A DNA stretch of 64,000 nt from Oscheius dolichura (lineage: Eukaryota; Nematoda; Chromadorea; Rhabditida; Rhabditidae): positions 6,200,001 to 6,264,000 of the forward strand of contig OW051495.1 in the NCBI GenBank assembly GCA_932521035.1, in the 5' to 3' direction. Below the pieces are notes generated by a model that worked only from the letters and a program-made list of their open reading frames with translations, was not told the DNA's origin and searched no databases. This document shows, in pieces, positions 34,159 to 45,700 of this stretch. Both the position numbers and the translations under genes were made by a program. Position 1 is the first letter of the stretch; each line of letters starts with the position of its first letter.

Positions 34159-36181
34159 TGGGCCGCTTGGCCGTCCTCCTCCGCCACACCGCCCATCGCC
34201 TCCTGACCTTCCACCCGGCCGGACTGGTGACCACGCGACGTGTGAGTCGAGTAGTCTCTCCGGTCTATCGTTTCTGTTCTTTTGTGGCCTCTCCATCACG
34301 GGCTACCGATCCGTCACAAGACAAGACAGATGGAGTCCTTGATGAAAACGCCAACGGGGGCCAAAAGCATCCGGCGCCGGTGAACACTCCCGAGGGTAAT
34401 GAATTTCAGTGTCTCTGCCAGCCGAGTTCCTCCTCCGCCCCCCAGCCGGAGGCCACCGTCTCCATCCACTATGAACTGGGATTGCCCCTGCTGACTTTGC
34501 CGTTGCCTTCCCGACAGGAACCTTGTCAGTTCGCTTTGAGACCTCTCAGCGACACAGTGGGGACCTTGTGTGATAATCTACACCAGGAGGACAAGGGACT
34601 CGACTATGTGGCAGTCTATAACACTGGTTCGGGCCATTCTGTAAATTGAAACACGACTATTTAGAGGGAGTACGGATATCGGTATCCACTAGTATCGAGC
34701 ATTTACTGCAATTCGGGGCATTTCGACTGCGGATGAACGATAAGTACTACGAGATAGTGGTTCCCCCCTATAGTAAAGACCTGGAAATGAGCAGCGACCG
34801 GTCAGTCTGCCCCCTTCCTCCCACACCACTTCCAAATTATAGGCTACGGCAATTGGATGACATCCGGGCGACAGTGGCGACTCTCCATGCCACCCTCTGT
34901 GTGGACGAGTACAAACTGGCCAGGGAGAGGCAGCTGATACTAAGGCTGGAGAGGGCGGAAGACGAGCTCCGGCCATTACAAGAGGTAAGCCGACGCATTT
35001 GACATTTATTGACTAGAGTTCACCTTGTTTGGTCTGATAGCTGGAGGGTCGAGTCGAAGTCCTCTAGCTTTTTCATGTTCAGAGTCTTGTAGTCTCCCTC
35101 GTTGTTCGCGAGTTGTCCCTTTATCTCCGGGGTACGGATCGCTTCCCGCACTTGTGGCTTTAGCTTGTCGAAGCTGTCCTCCTGCTTCTTGTCTTTCGTC
35201 TCCTTGGACGGATCCTTCTTCGGGGCCGGGTCCGGGGATGGTGCCGGGACCTGCTCCGCCGAGATGGTCGACGGGGTAGCGTTCTTCGTAGACGACTTCA
35301 CAGGTGTGTTCTTCGACGGGGTCTCTTTCTTGAGCGTCGTCACAGCCCCCACCACCGAGGCCGCCCTGTCCTCCTTCTTCTTCTCCTTCTTCACGTGTTT
35401 CTCGGATCTCTTCTTTTTTTTCGACGGCTCCTTGGATTCCTTGCCGCCCTTCACTTTCTCCGGTGTCATCTTTCGAGGCGTGCTCACAGTGTCGCTCTTC
35501 GAGTTCTTCTTGCCAGACCCACAGAGGAAAGCCCAAAATGGGCAGAGGAATAGAAACAGTAGTCTCAACAGCAGTAGCATAATCATCCAGGCAGCAGAAC
35601 TTAATTCGAATGACTGGTTAGGGGATTTATAGGGGATCTAGGATATCTGGTCTAATCTCCAGAGGGACAACCTCAATTTCAGGAGAAGCTCCAGATCGAG
35701 AGGGAGTGCGAAGTCCACTCGGACCGAATAATGTGGGGAGGCTTCGCCGCAATGGGTATACAGACGGGTATCTTCGCTCAGCTGACATGGCATGAGTATT
35801 CCTGGGATATTATGGAGGTAACTGTCTCTCTATATATAATTATCACCCTCTGGGGTCAGCCGATTACGTACTTTGCAACCTATACAACTGTCATTTCTAC
35901 ACTCGGCTACTATCTCTACACCAAGCAGGTGGGTGTCCGCCTGGTCTTTGCAAAGGGAAGGAATGTTACAGTCGTTCGACTACCCGGCCTGTAAGGAGAG
36001 ACTCTTCACGAAGGCCTTCTACAAACGGGCGAAGAAGCACAACTTCGACATCGAACGGTACAACGAGCTGGTGACGGAGGTGGAGACGATCCGGGGGCAG
36101 CTGCGGAGGATACGCGATCCCCTGTTCCAGCATCTGCCAGTCAGCTATCTCTCTAGACTAGAGAACGACAGGAAACTCTAG
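34159..36181 (+). CDS. MCU: mitochondrial calcium uniporter pore subunit
   Basis: Pore-forming subunit of the inner-membrane Ca2+ uniporter. The start MGRLAVLLRHTAHRLLTFHP is an arginine/histidine-rich presequence. The matrix N-terminal domain reads VSIHYELGLPLLTLPLPSRQ, CQFALRPLSDTVGTL and EDKGLDYVAVYNTG. A coiled coil (LARERQLILRLERAEDELRP) leads to TM1 MWGGFAAMGIQTGIFAQLTW and the selectivity motif WDIMEPITYF (canonical WDIMEPVTYF), rebuilt across a 41-nt intron. TM2 is YTTVISTLGYYLYT. The C-terminal helix reads KKHNFDIERYNELV and LRRIRDPLFQHLP. One intron (34985-35682, 698 nt) holds a gene on the other strand; the others are short, one of 28 nt (35933-35960). The filter acidic residues D and E are intact, so it should conduct. 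Confidence 0.92.
35020..35586 (-). CDS. Lys/Ser/Pro-rich membrane-anchored or secreted protein nested in the MCU intron
   Basis: Intronless 188-aa frame, antisense and wholly inside a 698-nt MCU intron. It opens with MIMLLLLRLLFLFLCPFWAF, a signal peptide or anchor, then LCGSGKK and a long disordered basic region rich in K, S, E, T and P (KKKKRSEKHVKKEKKKEDR; AEQVPAPSPDPAPKKDPSK). It ends in a less biased tail (RTPEIKGQLANNEGDYKTLN, then LEDFDSTLQLSDQTR). The layout (hydrophobic N-terminus plus KE/SK linker) recalls the linker of the decarboxylase-like protein at 21410-23023. No known domain was recognised. The frame length inside an otherwise intron-only stretch, and the hydrophobic start, support a real gene. 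Confidence 0.6.
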   Translation of the reverse strand: MIMLLLLRLLFLFLCPFWAFLCGSGKKNSKSDTVSTPRKMTPEKVKGGKESKEPSKKKKRSEKHVKKEKKKEDRAASVVGAVTTLKKETPSKNTPVKSSTKNATPSTISAEQVPAPSPDPAPKKDPSKETKDKKQEDSFDKLKPQVREAIRTPEIKGQLANNEGDYKTLNMKKLEDFDSTLQLSDQTR

Positions 36182-36245
36182 TACAATCAAAACGGTGCTT
36201 TGTAGGGGAATGTATTTATTGAGGAAAAAATGAATATGACCCGTT

Positions 36246-37954
36246 CTAAGTGTGCTTGACGATGGCTGAGATAACCGGGGTAAATGCCACACCGCAGAGG
36301 ATGCCTAACATCAGAAAGATCGACGCGTACATGCCAGAAATGCTCTGGTAACTCGTGGGGACACCACTGAACTTATCTCATTAGCCATAATTGGGACCTG
36401 CTCACCTGGGAGTATAGATCAGGGCGAGGCTGCTCAAGTAGCCACATGACCAGGCCAGTACAGTACACCCAATTGTAGGGAACCACTCGCTCTGGAAGAT
36501 GACCTCCGAGGGATGGGCCCTGCTCCCGCCGGGGAGATAATTACAGTACATGAAGAAGGGGATGAACAGGATCCGTACAACCACAGGCAACCAGAGCCAA
36601 TCTGCTTTCGGCTGGAATTATTTGACTAGAGGAAAAGGAGGGATTACTCACGAATTGGATATAATTGGCCATCCAGCTGCCGAAAAAGGCGAAGACGTTG
36701 AAGTTGAGGAAGGTGTTGATAGAGAAGTAGAGGTTCTCGGGCCAAGGAGAGTGCCACTCCCCGCAGCCACCGGGGATCTGGGTAGTCGTGGCGTTTTCCG
36801 GGCAGGGGTGGTAGAAGTAGGGGGTGTCGGTCATCATGGCCGGGAAAATGACCAGGGAGACGAAATAGACGAAGAAATTGTTGAATAACTGCACCCAACA
36901 CTGAAATTTAGAGATATTAAAGAGGAGGATGGCCGACTGACATAGGTGAAACATTCCCAGTACTGCCGGAGGCTGAGTCTCTCCGCGTTGTCGTCCTCGC
37001 GGGCCTTCTCTCCCACTTTGATGTAGAACTTGTAAAAGGGCTTAAGGGACCTGCTCACAGTTACAGCAATTGATTCTTACCAGTTTGACTAGAACAGCCA
37101 GACTACCGAGGCAGACGACCAAGATGGCCAACGAGATGGCGAAGTAGAGCAGGGCGTTGAGTTCAATATCGTCCGGTGAGACTGAACTGGATCCATTTGG
37201 TCGTGGGAGCTCCTCTTACTCAAAGTAGTCAAAATGCTCATCAGACTGGTGAACACTCCACAGAGATTGTTGCCAATGACGAGAGAGTTGATGTAGTTGT
37301 CGGGCATGTCGGCGGCTATCCCGTAGACGGACGACTGGTAGATGCCGTTGGCCAGGTTCATCAACATGATGATGACCAGAGTGACTATGTAATACCAATT
37401 GGCATCTGGAAAAGAAAGGAGTAGGATACCCTCAAAACGAGTACTGGATCGGTCATCGTCTGGCTGGACGAAAATGACGAAGACGATGATGAGAGCGACC
37501 AGGAGACAATTCAGGGAGAGGGGGACAACAATCCGAATCATCAATGAGCCGCTGAAGGTCTCTTTGCTCTATGAAAAAAGAAGAACCAACGCGATAATGA
37601 TAGCGGCATTGAAGAACATGACTCCGACATTGGGGATCTGGGAGGTGACCCCGATGATGCTCATGAAACTGTCGGCATATTTGGTGGCGGTGCCGTTCGG
37701 GTAAGTGAACCAATAGTCTCGATAGTACTGAAACAGCCTTATCTCTTCCCGCCCCGCCATACCTGGGGAGCAATGGTGATGAACATATTCCAGCTCATGA
37801 GCATTCCGACCCCGTGGAGTAGGAATATCGCATAGACGAGGTACCATCTGTCCTTGGGGACGAGGACGCACGAGCTCCTCCTCCAGCGGTCGCCCTCCTG
37901 GGAGACGGTGTCCGAGTCCGAGCGGCAGAGTTCGCTCTGCGACGGCAGGGACAT
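36246..37954 (-). CDS. equilibrative nucleoside transporter (SLC29/ENT)
   Basis: Eleven-TM facilitative nucleoside carrier. Start MSLPSQSELCRSDSDTVSQE at 37954. TM1 is the family-typical YAIFLLHGVGMLMSWNMFIT, followed by an extracellular loop with YRDYWFTYPNGTATKY (an NGT glycosylation site). Later come GVTSQIPNVGVMFFNAAIII, MLMNLANGIYQSSVYGIAAD, MPDNYINSLVIGNNLCGVF (family signature region), PFYKFYIKVGEK, CWVQLFNNFFVYFVSLVIFP, INTFLNFNVFAFFGSWMANY, RILFIPFFMYCNYLPG and GGYLSS-like CGYLSSLALIYTPR. The end is GILCGVAFTPVISAIVKHT, with the stop at 36246. Introns are short; exon joins near 37060-37200 are approximate. Confidence 0.88.
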
Positions 37955-38984
37955 TATCTGCGAGAGATAAGCTAAGAAAGCGAAAAGAATTTATAAGAAA
38001 AAGACAAGGGAAGATTAGTAAAGAGAACAGATGATGTCGGAGAGTTGGGAGACGAGAGGAGGCCGGAGGAGAGCAGAGTGCGGCCCGACGATGGGGACCA
38101 CGGTCAACGGGGGGCAGTACCTAGAATATCCCGATCTTTAAAGGTGTTCGGCTATCAGTCGACTTATGGCAAACGTTTTACTGACACGTAACGGCTAGAT
38201 TACGATGTTTCACTTTTATCAACCATCTCTAGCCCCCGATCCCCTGTTTTTTTTTGTCATTTTTTGGCACCTGCCCGGTTAATAATCGTAAACGGCTAAT
38301 GGTATCTTTTTGGATTTCCAAAGCAGAGCAGGAGAGCAGCCGGGGTGTAAAGGGAAAAGTGTCAGTCACACAGTACCTGAGGATGGCCAATTCCATTTTC
38401 CGTTATGGCATGACCTGGGAGCCCCCCGTGCCCTGCCCTTTGAAGTTTACCCCGCGCAAATCGTTCAATTGTTTTGGCCATCAGGGAACGATTGCAGGAT
38501 CAATAACAAAGGGAAGAGTTGAAACCGGTTGGATCGGGTGTGACAGAGAAACAATCGGAAGGGGATTAGGAGTTTTGGAATGTGATAAGGTGCGAGGAAT
38601 TAACACTTGGGGGAGAAGGGCGGGACAGGGCGGACAGATGAGGTGGGCGGATGAGAAGGGCAGAGAGACAGGACATAAACAACGGAAAGAGAGAGGTTGT
38701 ATTTTTGAGAGGACAGTAAACAGTCGGTGGCGGATGAAGGCAGATGCACAGTGCGCGAACATGTGGACAGCATTGGGGACACCCCCTGGACGGGGTCACA
38801 AGTTCTGTGGAAGGGCCCGTTTGTACGGTTTAGCTCTTTGAACCGGGCATTGAAAGCTGTTTTTCCCCTGTTCAGTCTGTGTCAGAGCCCTGACTCAGCC
38901 CGGGTTGGTCGCCTTACGTTTTAAACTTCAAAGGAACACTCAGAATACAGTAATGGAGGGCAACTAAAGGGACACGAAATCTAG
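37955..38984. other. intergenic between nucleoside transporter start and NRPS end
   Basis: Both flanking genes are on the minus strand, so this should contain the ENT promoter and the NRPS 3' UTR. No motif-bearing frame is seen. The missing end of the NRPS thioesterase, if spliced further, would have to come from here; I found no matching exon. Confidence 0.45.
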
Positions 38985-39735
38985 CTAGACCCAGCGATAA
39001 ATATTGACAGAGGTTGATGATGGTCGGGGGCTGTTTGTGGGAACGGGTAGCCCTTTCAGTCTGGGCTCTGCCTCCCCGCGGCTGACTCACCTCTTCCATC
39101 CCAAATCTGTCCCATCCACGGACAATAGCGTCAAGGGAAACTCTACTTTCTTCCATGTGTGGCCATTCAACATTTGCAAGAGATCCCACGAATTGGCCAG
39201 CACGGCATTGTCAACAAACGCACACTCCCTTAACAATTGCTGAAACGGCTTCCTTGTTATTCATCCTTCCTGGCTACTACCTCTTTATGGGTGTTAAAAG
39301 TATACGTCTCCAAGTCAGGATTTGCCAAAGTGTCAACCATAACAACCGTCCTCGCCCTGATGGCCAGCCTTCTGGCCAGCTCCACAGCTAGTGTTCCTCC
39401 AATGGAAACCCCGCAAAGGATGATGTCTCCCTCCAAATGCCCTGAACAATTTCGACTCTAAACGGAGTGCAATCTCTACCTTCCAACTGTCTAGCATATT
39501 CTGTCGCGAGCAAGTCGAAACTATCGAAAAATTTAGGAGATTCTGTGGAGAATGAGAAGGTGTTCGGATGCTCGACGGCCAAGATTTGTGTTTCGTCGTC
39601 CTCTAACAAGGTCTCCAGGTGAACATAGGCAGCCGCGCCACCATACAGCGGATGGAGGAAGACGACTGTCCGTTTGGGTCTATTAGGTTTGGAGAGGGTG
39701 ACGACGACCCTAAAGATAGCTACAAGGGCAGAGTG
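38985..39735 (-). other. NRPS thioesterase domain
   Basis: Releases or cyclises the finished chain. It follows PCP5 through a 36-nt intron: RTVVFLHPLYGGAAAYVHLE, then ILAVEHPNTFSF, the nucleophile elbow CGVSIGGT (Ser codon 39404-39406), and VVMVDTLANPD supplying the likely catalytic Asp. After ECAFVDNAVLANSWDLLQML and SVDGTDLGW the frame stops at about 38985. The GxH segment with the catalytic His expected at the end of such domains was not found. Confidence 0.65.
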
Positions 39736-42700
39736 TGCCTTTCACCTGGGAATGCTCAATTTTTCCATATCACGCAGGATGAGATGAGAGAGCAGATCTT
39801 GTACACTGACCTTCAGGCCAAGCTTGGCTAACTCCACTTTCAGCCGGAGGATATGCAGCGACGTGCCTCCACAGAGGAAGAAGTGGCTGTTGTTGTTGAA
39901 GTTATCATGCCCCAGGACCAGTTGCCAAGTTCTTCTTACTCGAGACGGCTTGGCTGTTTCCAACTCGACTGTTCCCAAAGGAGACATCAGCAACTTCTCG
40001 ATGTCTACCGTCTGCCTTGTTGTCTTCTCGAGCTCCCTTTTTATCCTTATGGCTAGCGCAGTATTTCCTCCTTGTTCTAACAGTGCCCTCTTCGAATCAA
40101 TAGCTCTTCCCAAGATTTTCTCGCAGATGCCAACAACCACACCATGCTCTGGTTTGCTCACCGCTTGCTCCAATGCCTTGAAGTCCACCTTGGAGTTATC
40201 TGTCAAGGGCAGCTCCTCCAAAATGTGGATCTCATTTGGCCTCATATGAATTGGCAAATTCCTCTCGGAATACTTCCTAATCTTGTCTTCGGATAAAGTC
40301 GGCCCTACACAATAAACAGTCAACAGTGGATCCTTCCACTTGACTCGGCACTGTTCGACTCCTTCCATCTGGAGTAGCCTCTCCCCCATCTCGTCCAGTT
40401 CCACCCGATGCCCTCTTATCTTCACCTGATTGTCTCTCCTTCCCATAAATATAATGCACTCGTCTTCCGTCACTCGAACCAGATCTCCCGTCTTGTACCA
40501 TATCCCGTCGGTGTCTATTGTAAAAGAGTCCGTTCTGTTGAGATAACCTCTCATCCTGCCTCGCCCCGAAACCCATAGTTCTCCATCTGAAACTCTGTTC
40601 ATTTTCATTTAAAAAAAGAATTTACCGATGATTTTAACCCGGGTATTCCATATCGGCCTGCCCAGGTTGGCTGCCGCATCGCTCGGCCTCATGTGCCGTG
40701 TCAAGGCGTAACAAGTTGTTTCAGTCGGCCCATAGTTTTGCACGACATTGACTCCCACGTCTATTGCTCGAGCCAACAAGCTCTCCCCCAACTTCTCCGC
40801 TCCAGTCACCCAGTATTTCAATTCCCTCAAACTCTTGAGTGTCTCGTCTTTGAATTGGGAGACAAGTCCTGGGAACAGTAGGCAGTGTGTAACCGTATTG
40901 GTCGTAATCTGCCGGGCAAATCGTCGAGGTGTAAAAGGAGTGGGATCCAAAAAGAGGCGACAGGACGAAGCCAGAGCAGAAAAAAGCTCCAATACGCTGT
41001 TGTCATAACTGAAATTTGTGAACTGGTAGACGACATCCCTGGGTGTCAGGCGGAGATCTCGAACAGAGGCCGTGATCGTATTGACAATACTGCTATGCTG
41101 GATACAAACGGCCTTTGGAGCTCCAGTCGAGCCAGAAGTGCTGATGACATAGGCCAAGTCTATTCCTAGATTGCTTGTGACCATATTTCTACTGCCCGTT
41201 GAGAAAATTGCCAGAAAAGGAAAGGAAAGATCGAAGTCTACTCCAATGTACGTGCCGGCATGTGCCCGCGAAAGGATCTCTTCAATTCTTGAACCAGGTG
41301 TGTCAGAAGAGATGGGAAGATAGGCGGCTCCCGCCACCTGAACAGCAAAACAGTTGATCCAAGTATCTGTCGTCTTCTTCCCAATTACGGGGATAATGTC
41401 ATCACTTCGAATAGATTGGCCACAAAGCTGAAGATATCCTTGGCAGAGGGAGTAGGCCCTCTTCTGTGCCATATCTATCACGGTAGAGTACGAGAGACTC
41501 CGCTGATCGGGAAGAGTGAACATGGTTCTGTTGGATGTAGAGAGATGTTCAAGGATTTGGTGGATGGTGCCGTTGGGTACCTCTATCTTCTTTCCAACAA
41601 TAATCGGAACAACAGAGGAGATTGGTTTCGCTTCTGCAGCAGCCTTGACAGTCTCTTCTGTGTTTGGAGGTATCGACGGGGATCTGCCCTCAATTTTTTC
41701 TGCCAGCACTTCAAAGTCCTTCGCCGCATAGAGGAGTTCCATGTCAACCTCCCTTCCGAGGAAGTCCTCCAATTCTTCGGCTAACTCGATGGCTTGAAGA
41801 GAAGTCCCGCCGACATTGAAGAAGTTGTCCTCCTTCTTGACTTTCTTCTTCAGCAGTGTGTCTACTATTTTTAGAATGGTTTCCAATAGAGCACCATGTC
41901 CATTGGTAGACAACCTTCTTTGCAGACTTGCACCGAACTCTTCGAAGTCCTTTTCGGTTAGAAATGATCCTAGTGCCCTGATGGTGATTTTTTCCTCGTT
42001 ATCGTACGAGTCTACATCTACCTCAACCGGAAATTCACAGGAGAGAGGCAGGAGACCAACCAGTTCTTGGTCATCGGGGGTCGAACTCTCCAAATCATAC
42101 CGACAGTTGAGATAAACTTGGAACAGTGCGTCGTCCTTCTTCCCGGCCTGTCTCACAACGGTGACCAATTCCATATACGGGGTATTCCAAGCTATAGCTT
42201 CAGTTTTCTTTCGCTTTATCTCGAGTAGATTCTCTTTGCCAACATTGATGACCAGGTTGTTGAGAAAGTATCCAACCAATTTTGACGTCTTGGGTGTCCT
42301 ATTCGCAAATGGGAAACCGATGTTGATGGAGTCTCTTATGTTTAGAGTCGCAACCAATGCCGACACCATTGTGATGAAGATGTTTTTCTGGTATTTCGAG
42401 ATAAAGAAGACTTTCCTCCAGATAGTCTTGCTATCATTTCTGACAGGGAAGAGCGTCTTTCCAGCGACGAGGGACTGTACATAGTCAGGAGGAGGAGGCC
42501 TGCTGCCACTGTCCAAACAGTCCCTGATTGAATACTTCAATGGTTCGACTTCAGTTCTTTTCCCTCCGAGCAGCTGTCCCAGTTCCTGTTCCAAGATCCT
42601 CGTGCTCCACGCGTCTGTGACTATGTGATGCAACCAGAGGATGACCACGTTGTCATCCAATATGACTTCCAGGACATTCTCCTCCATTTTTATCGACGAT

Positions 42701-45700
42701 GGAGGACTATTTTTCAGATACGTGCCTTTTCGGATACGGCGATAACTTTCCGTAATGCTCAAGACACGTTGTAAGGGCTCGCCTGTCTCCGAAAGAAAGA
42801 AGACAGTACGGAAGGCCGGATACTTTTGGACGAGAAGGTGAAGTACTCGTTGAAGATGGGGAGCATCCACTCCGAATGGTTTCTTGAAGATGAAGGGAAG
42901 AACTCTCGTTTGACCAGTAAAACTCGAAAAGAACATCTGTTTCTGGGACATGATCAAGGAAAAAGCATCGGGTACAGTGCCTTCCGCTGGTTGTGTCCAT
43001 TGGACGAGGACTTTCTCAACTTTCTCGAGGATCTTCTTAATCGTCTCTTCTTTGAATAGTTCCTTGATATAGTCCACGACTATTTCTTCCGAGGCGGAGC
43101 CAGCAAAGAAGCTAATCTCGCACTTGCTGTACTTTTCCGGCTCTCTAACAACCTCGAAGTATTCATTCCGATAAGTACTGTAATCGTCGAAAGTGACCAT
43201 CACTTCGTACAGTCTCTTGTCTCCTTCTACCAGTTTTGCTAGCTCCTCCAGAAGGGCAGGATGGCCAAGCGATTCCATTATTGCTTGACCCACACTTTTG
43301 AGTTCATCGAACTCGTTTCCATCCGGTAGTAAGACCAGAGCGGTATTTACACCCATAGTGGCCGTATTGTTGAACTGTTCACTTCTCATATTCACCGGAA
43401 ATGCTATAGCCACTGGTTCCTTCGAATCTTGGAGAAGGTCTCTCACAGCATGGCTTACGGCAGACAACAGTACGCAGAAAAGAGTGACACCATGTTCAAC
43501 GGCTAGTCTTTGTAGTCTACTCGGAAGATCCTTTATCCTCCTTACTACAGTGTGGCTCTCGTAATTCTGAGGACTCTTCCTGGGGTAGTCACTGATCAAT
43601 CCGTTCGGTTTCCAGTTAGTTATCTTCTCCCTCCAGTAAGCGAGTGAGCTATCCCTGTTTCGGTCAAAGAGATTTCCAAGATAAAGATTGAATTCCGTGG
43701 CCTTGTCTTTGCTCTGTAAGGCGCCTCCACCCAGAAGCTGTTTGATCTCTTCCACTAGAACCTGCATCGAGTGGCCGTCCACCGCAACGTGGCTCGTTGA
43801 CAAGATTACTTCCTTTTGTCCTATATGAACACTGATGGGAAAGGCTGTGAACACATTCACTGGCTCTTTAAAGATCCTGTCGAATTCCTCTTCAGGTATC
43901 ATCTCTGCCGTTATCTGCCTCCCCCTCCGACGGTAGCTTGTCCTCAACGAGGTGTGCTGCCTCAAGAGTTCCTTGAAGACACCCTTTATCTTCCCCTCGC
44001 GTATGTTCTTCAACAGGCGTATCCTGACACAGTTCGTGTACATTTCCTGGAAGGTGTGATGGCGGAAGAGGCGGAGAAGAGACAGCTGTAGTACTGAAGG
44101 GCGAGGATATTCAAGCAGTTGTTCCACCAATGGGCTATGTACGGTAGCCGCTCCCTCAATAAATTTGGCCATCCTCCTCGGAGTATTTTCCATCCAAACT
44201 GTTGCAATGGGTACAGTAGTATTGAATTTCTTTTCTAGCCGATGAGCCAGTTTCACAGCCAGGAGAGAGTGCCCTCCGTTGTGGAAGAAGTTGCTCTCCG
44301 CGGTCAAGCCTTCCACTCCCAGTACTTCTCTGTACACTTCGAGTACCCCCTGCTCTAGTGCAGATGGCTCTTCTTCTCCAGTCTCATATGATTCTATGGG
44401 CATCTGACAGAGAGCTATACGGTCTATTTTTGCATTTCCAGTAACTGGCATCCTCTCCAAATGGATTATCCTCACTGGTATCATATAAGCAGGCAGCTGT
44501 TTGGTCAGAAGGGGAGCGTGATCTGCCGGTGCACCTGTGTAGTACGCCACAAGATGGTTCCTCCCTATCTTGCCCTTTTTTGTCACCACGGCTACCGACT
44601 GAACTCCTTCAAGCTGTCCGAGAGCAGCCTCTACTTCTCCCACCTCCACCCGATGACCAGCTATCTTCACTTGTTGATCTTTTCTTCCCAGAAAATGTAA
44701 CCTCCCTTGGGTGTCGATGTGGATACGATCTCCAGTGAGGTAGAGTCTGCCGTTCCGTTCCAGGACCCTATCCTCCTTTGACCTGTAAGGGTTCGGGATG
44801 AAGGATCCTGCCGTCTTGGCCACGTCATTTAGATATCCTCGTGCTAGTTGGCATCCTCCACAGAAGAACTGCCCGATGTCTTCTCTCCCTGCCGCTGAGT
44901 TGTTCCATGAGCATACTCCAAACGCAAGGTTGGAAATTGCATTGCCAACACAGTCGACAGAATCAGCCATTCGTAGGATAGCCGATGTCTGATAGCAGGT
45001 GGCCTCTGTCGGACCATACAATTGGACCAACCTCTTTCCGGTGGACAGCAGCCGTTGTACTGTAGCTGTAGAGGGCGGCTCTCCTCCAATGCTAAACGAC
45101 TCGACTTCCAGTTGAATGATGTCGTCCTGGACCAAATAGTCCAAAACTGTTGGTGTCATGTGGAGAAGCGTGAGCGGAAGTAGCTCGGCTACAGCTTCAG
45201 CGGCTTCTTTATCCTCTTCCAGGAGACACAACGTGGCCCCATTGACCAGGGGGCAAAAGGTGTTGCTGATACTGGCGTCGAAATGGCTCTTGGTGAACTG
45301 GGCGACTCTCCCTCGGGAATGGAGGTGGTACAGTCTTGTGCTATAAGAGAGCATGTTAGCTACGCCGAGATGTGCCACGGGAACTCCTTTTGGGCTGCCG
45401 GTGGAACCCGAGGTGAACATCACGTACATCAGATCACTGGGCAGCGATCTCAATTGTGCTTGTTGAGTGTAGCATTTCTTCTTTTGTAGAGAGAACCCCT
45501 TCAACTCATCTTCGTTGATCACATAGACCGGGGTAGCTTCTTGTAAGATGACCTTCTTTCTCTCCTCGGGAGCGGAAACGGGAATAACGGTGTAGGCGCA
45601 GCCGAGGAGGAGAACGGCATTGATGGTCAGGTGTAGTAGCAGTCCTTCCTCCAGATGGATAGCCACGATGTCGTCTGCTCGTGGTATCTTTCCGCATAGA

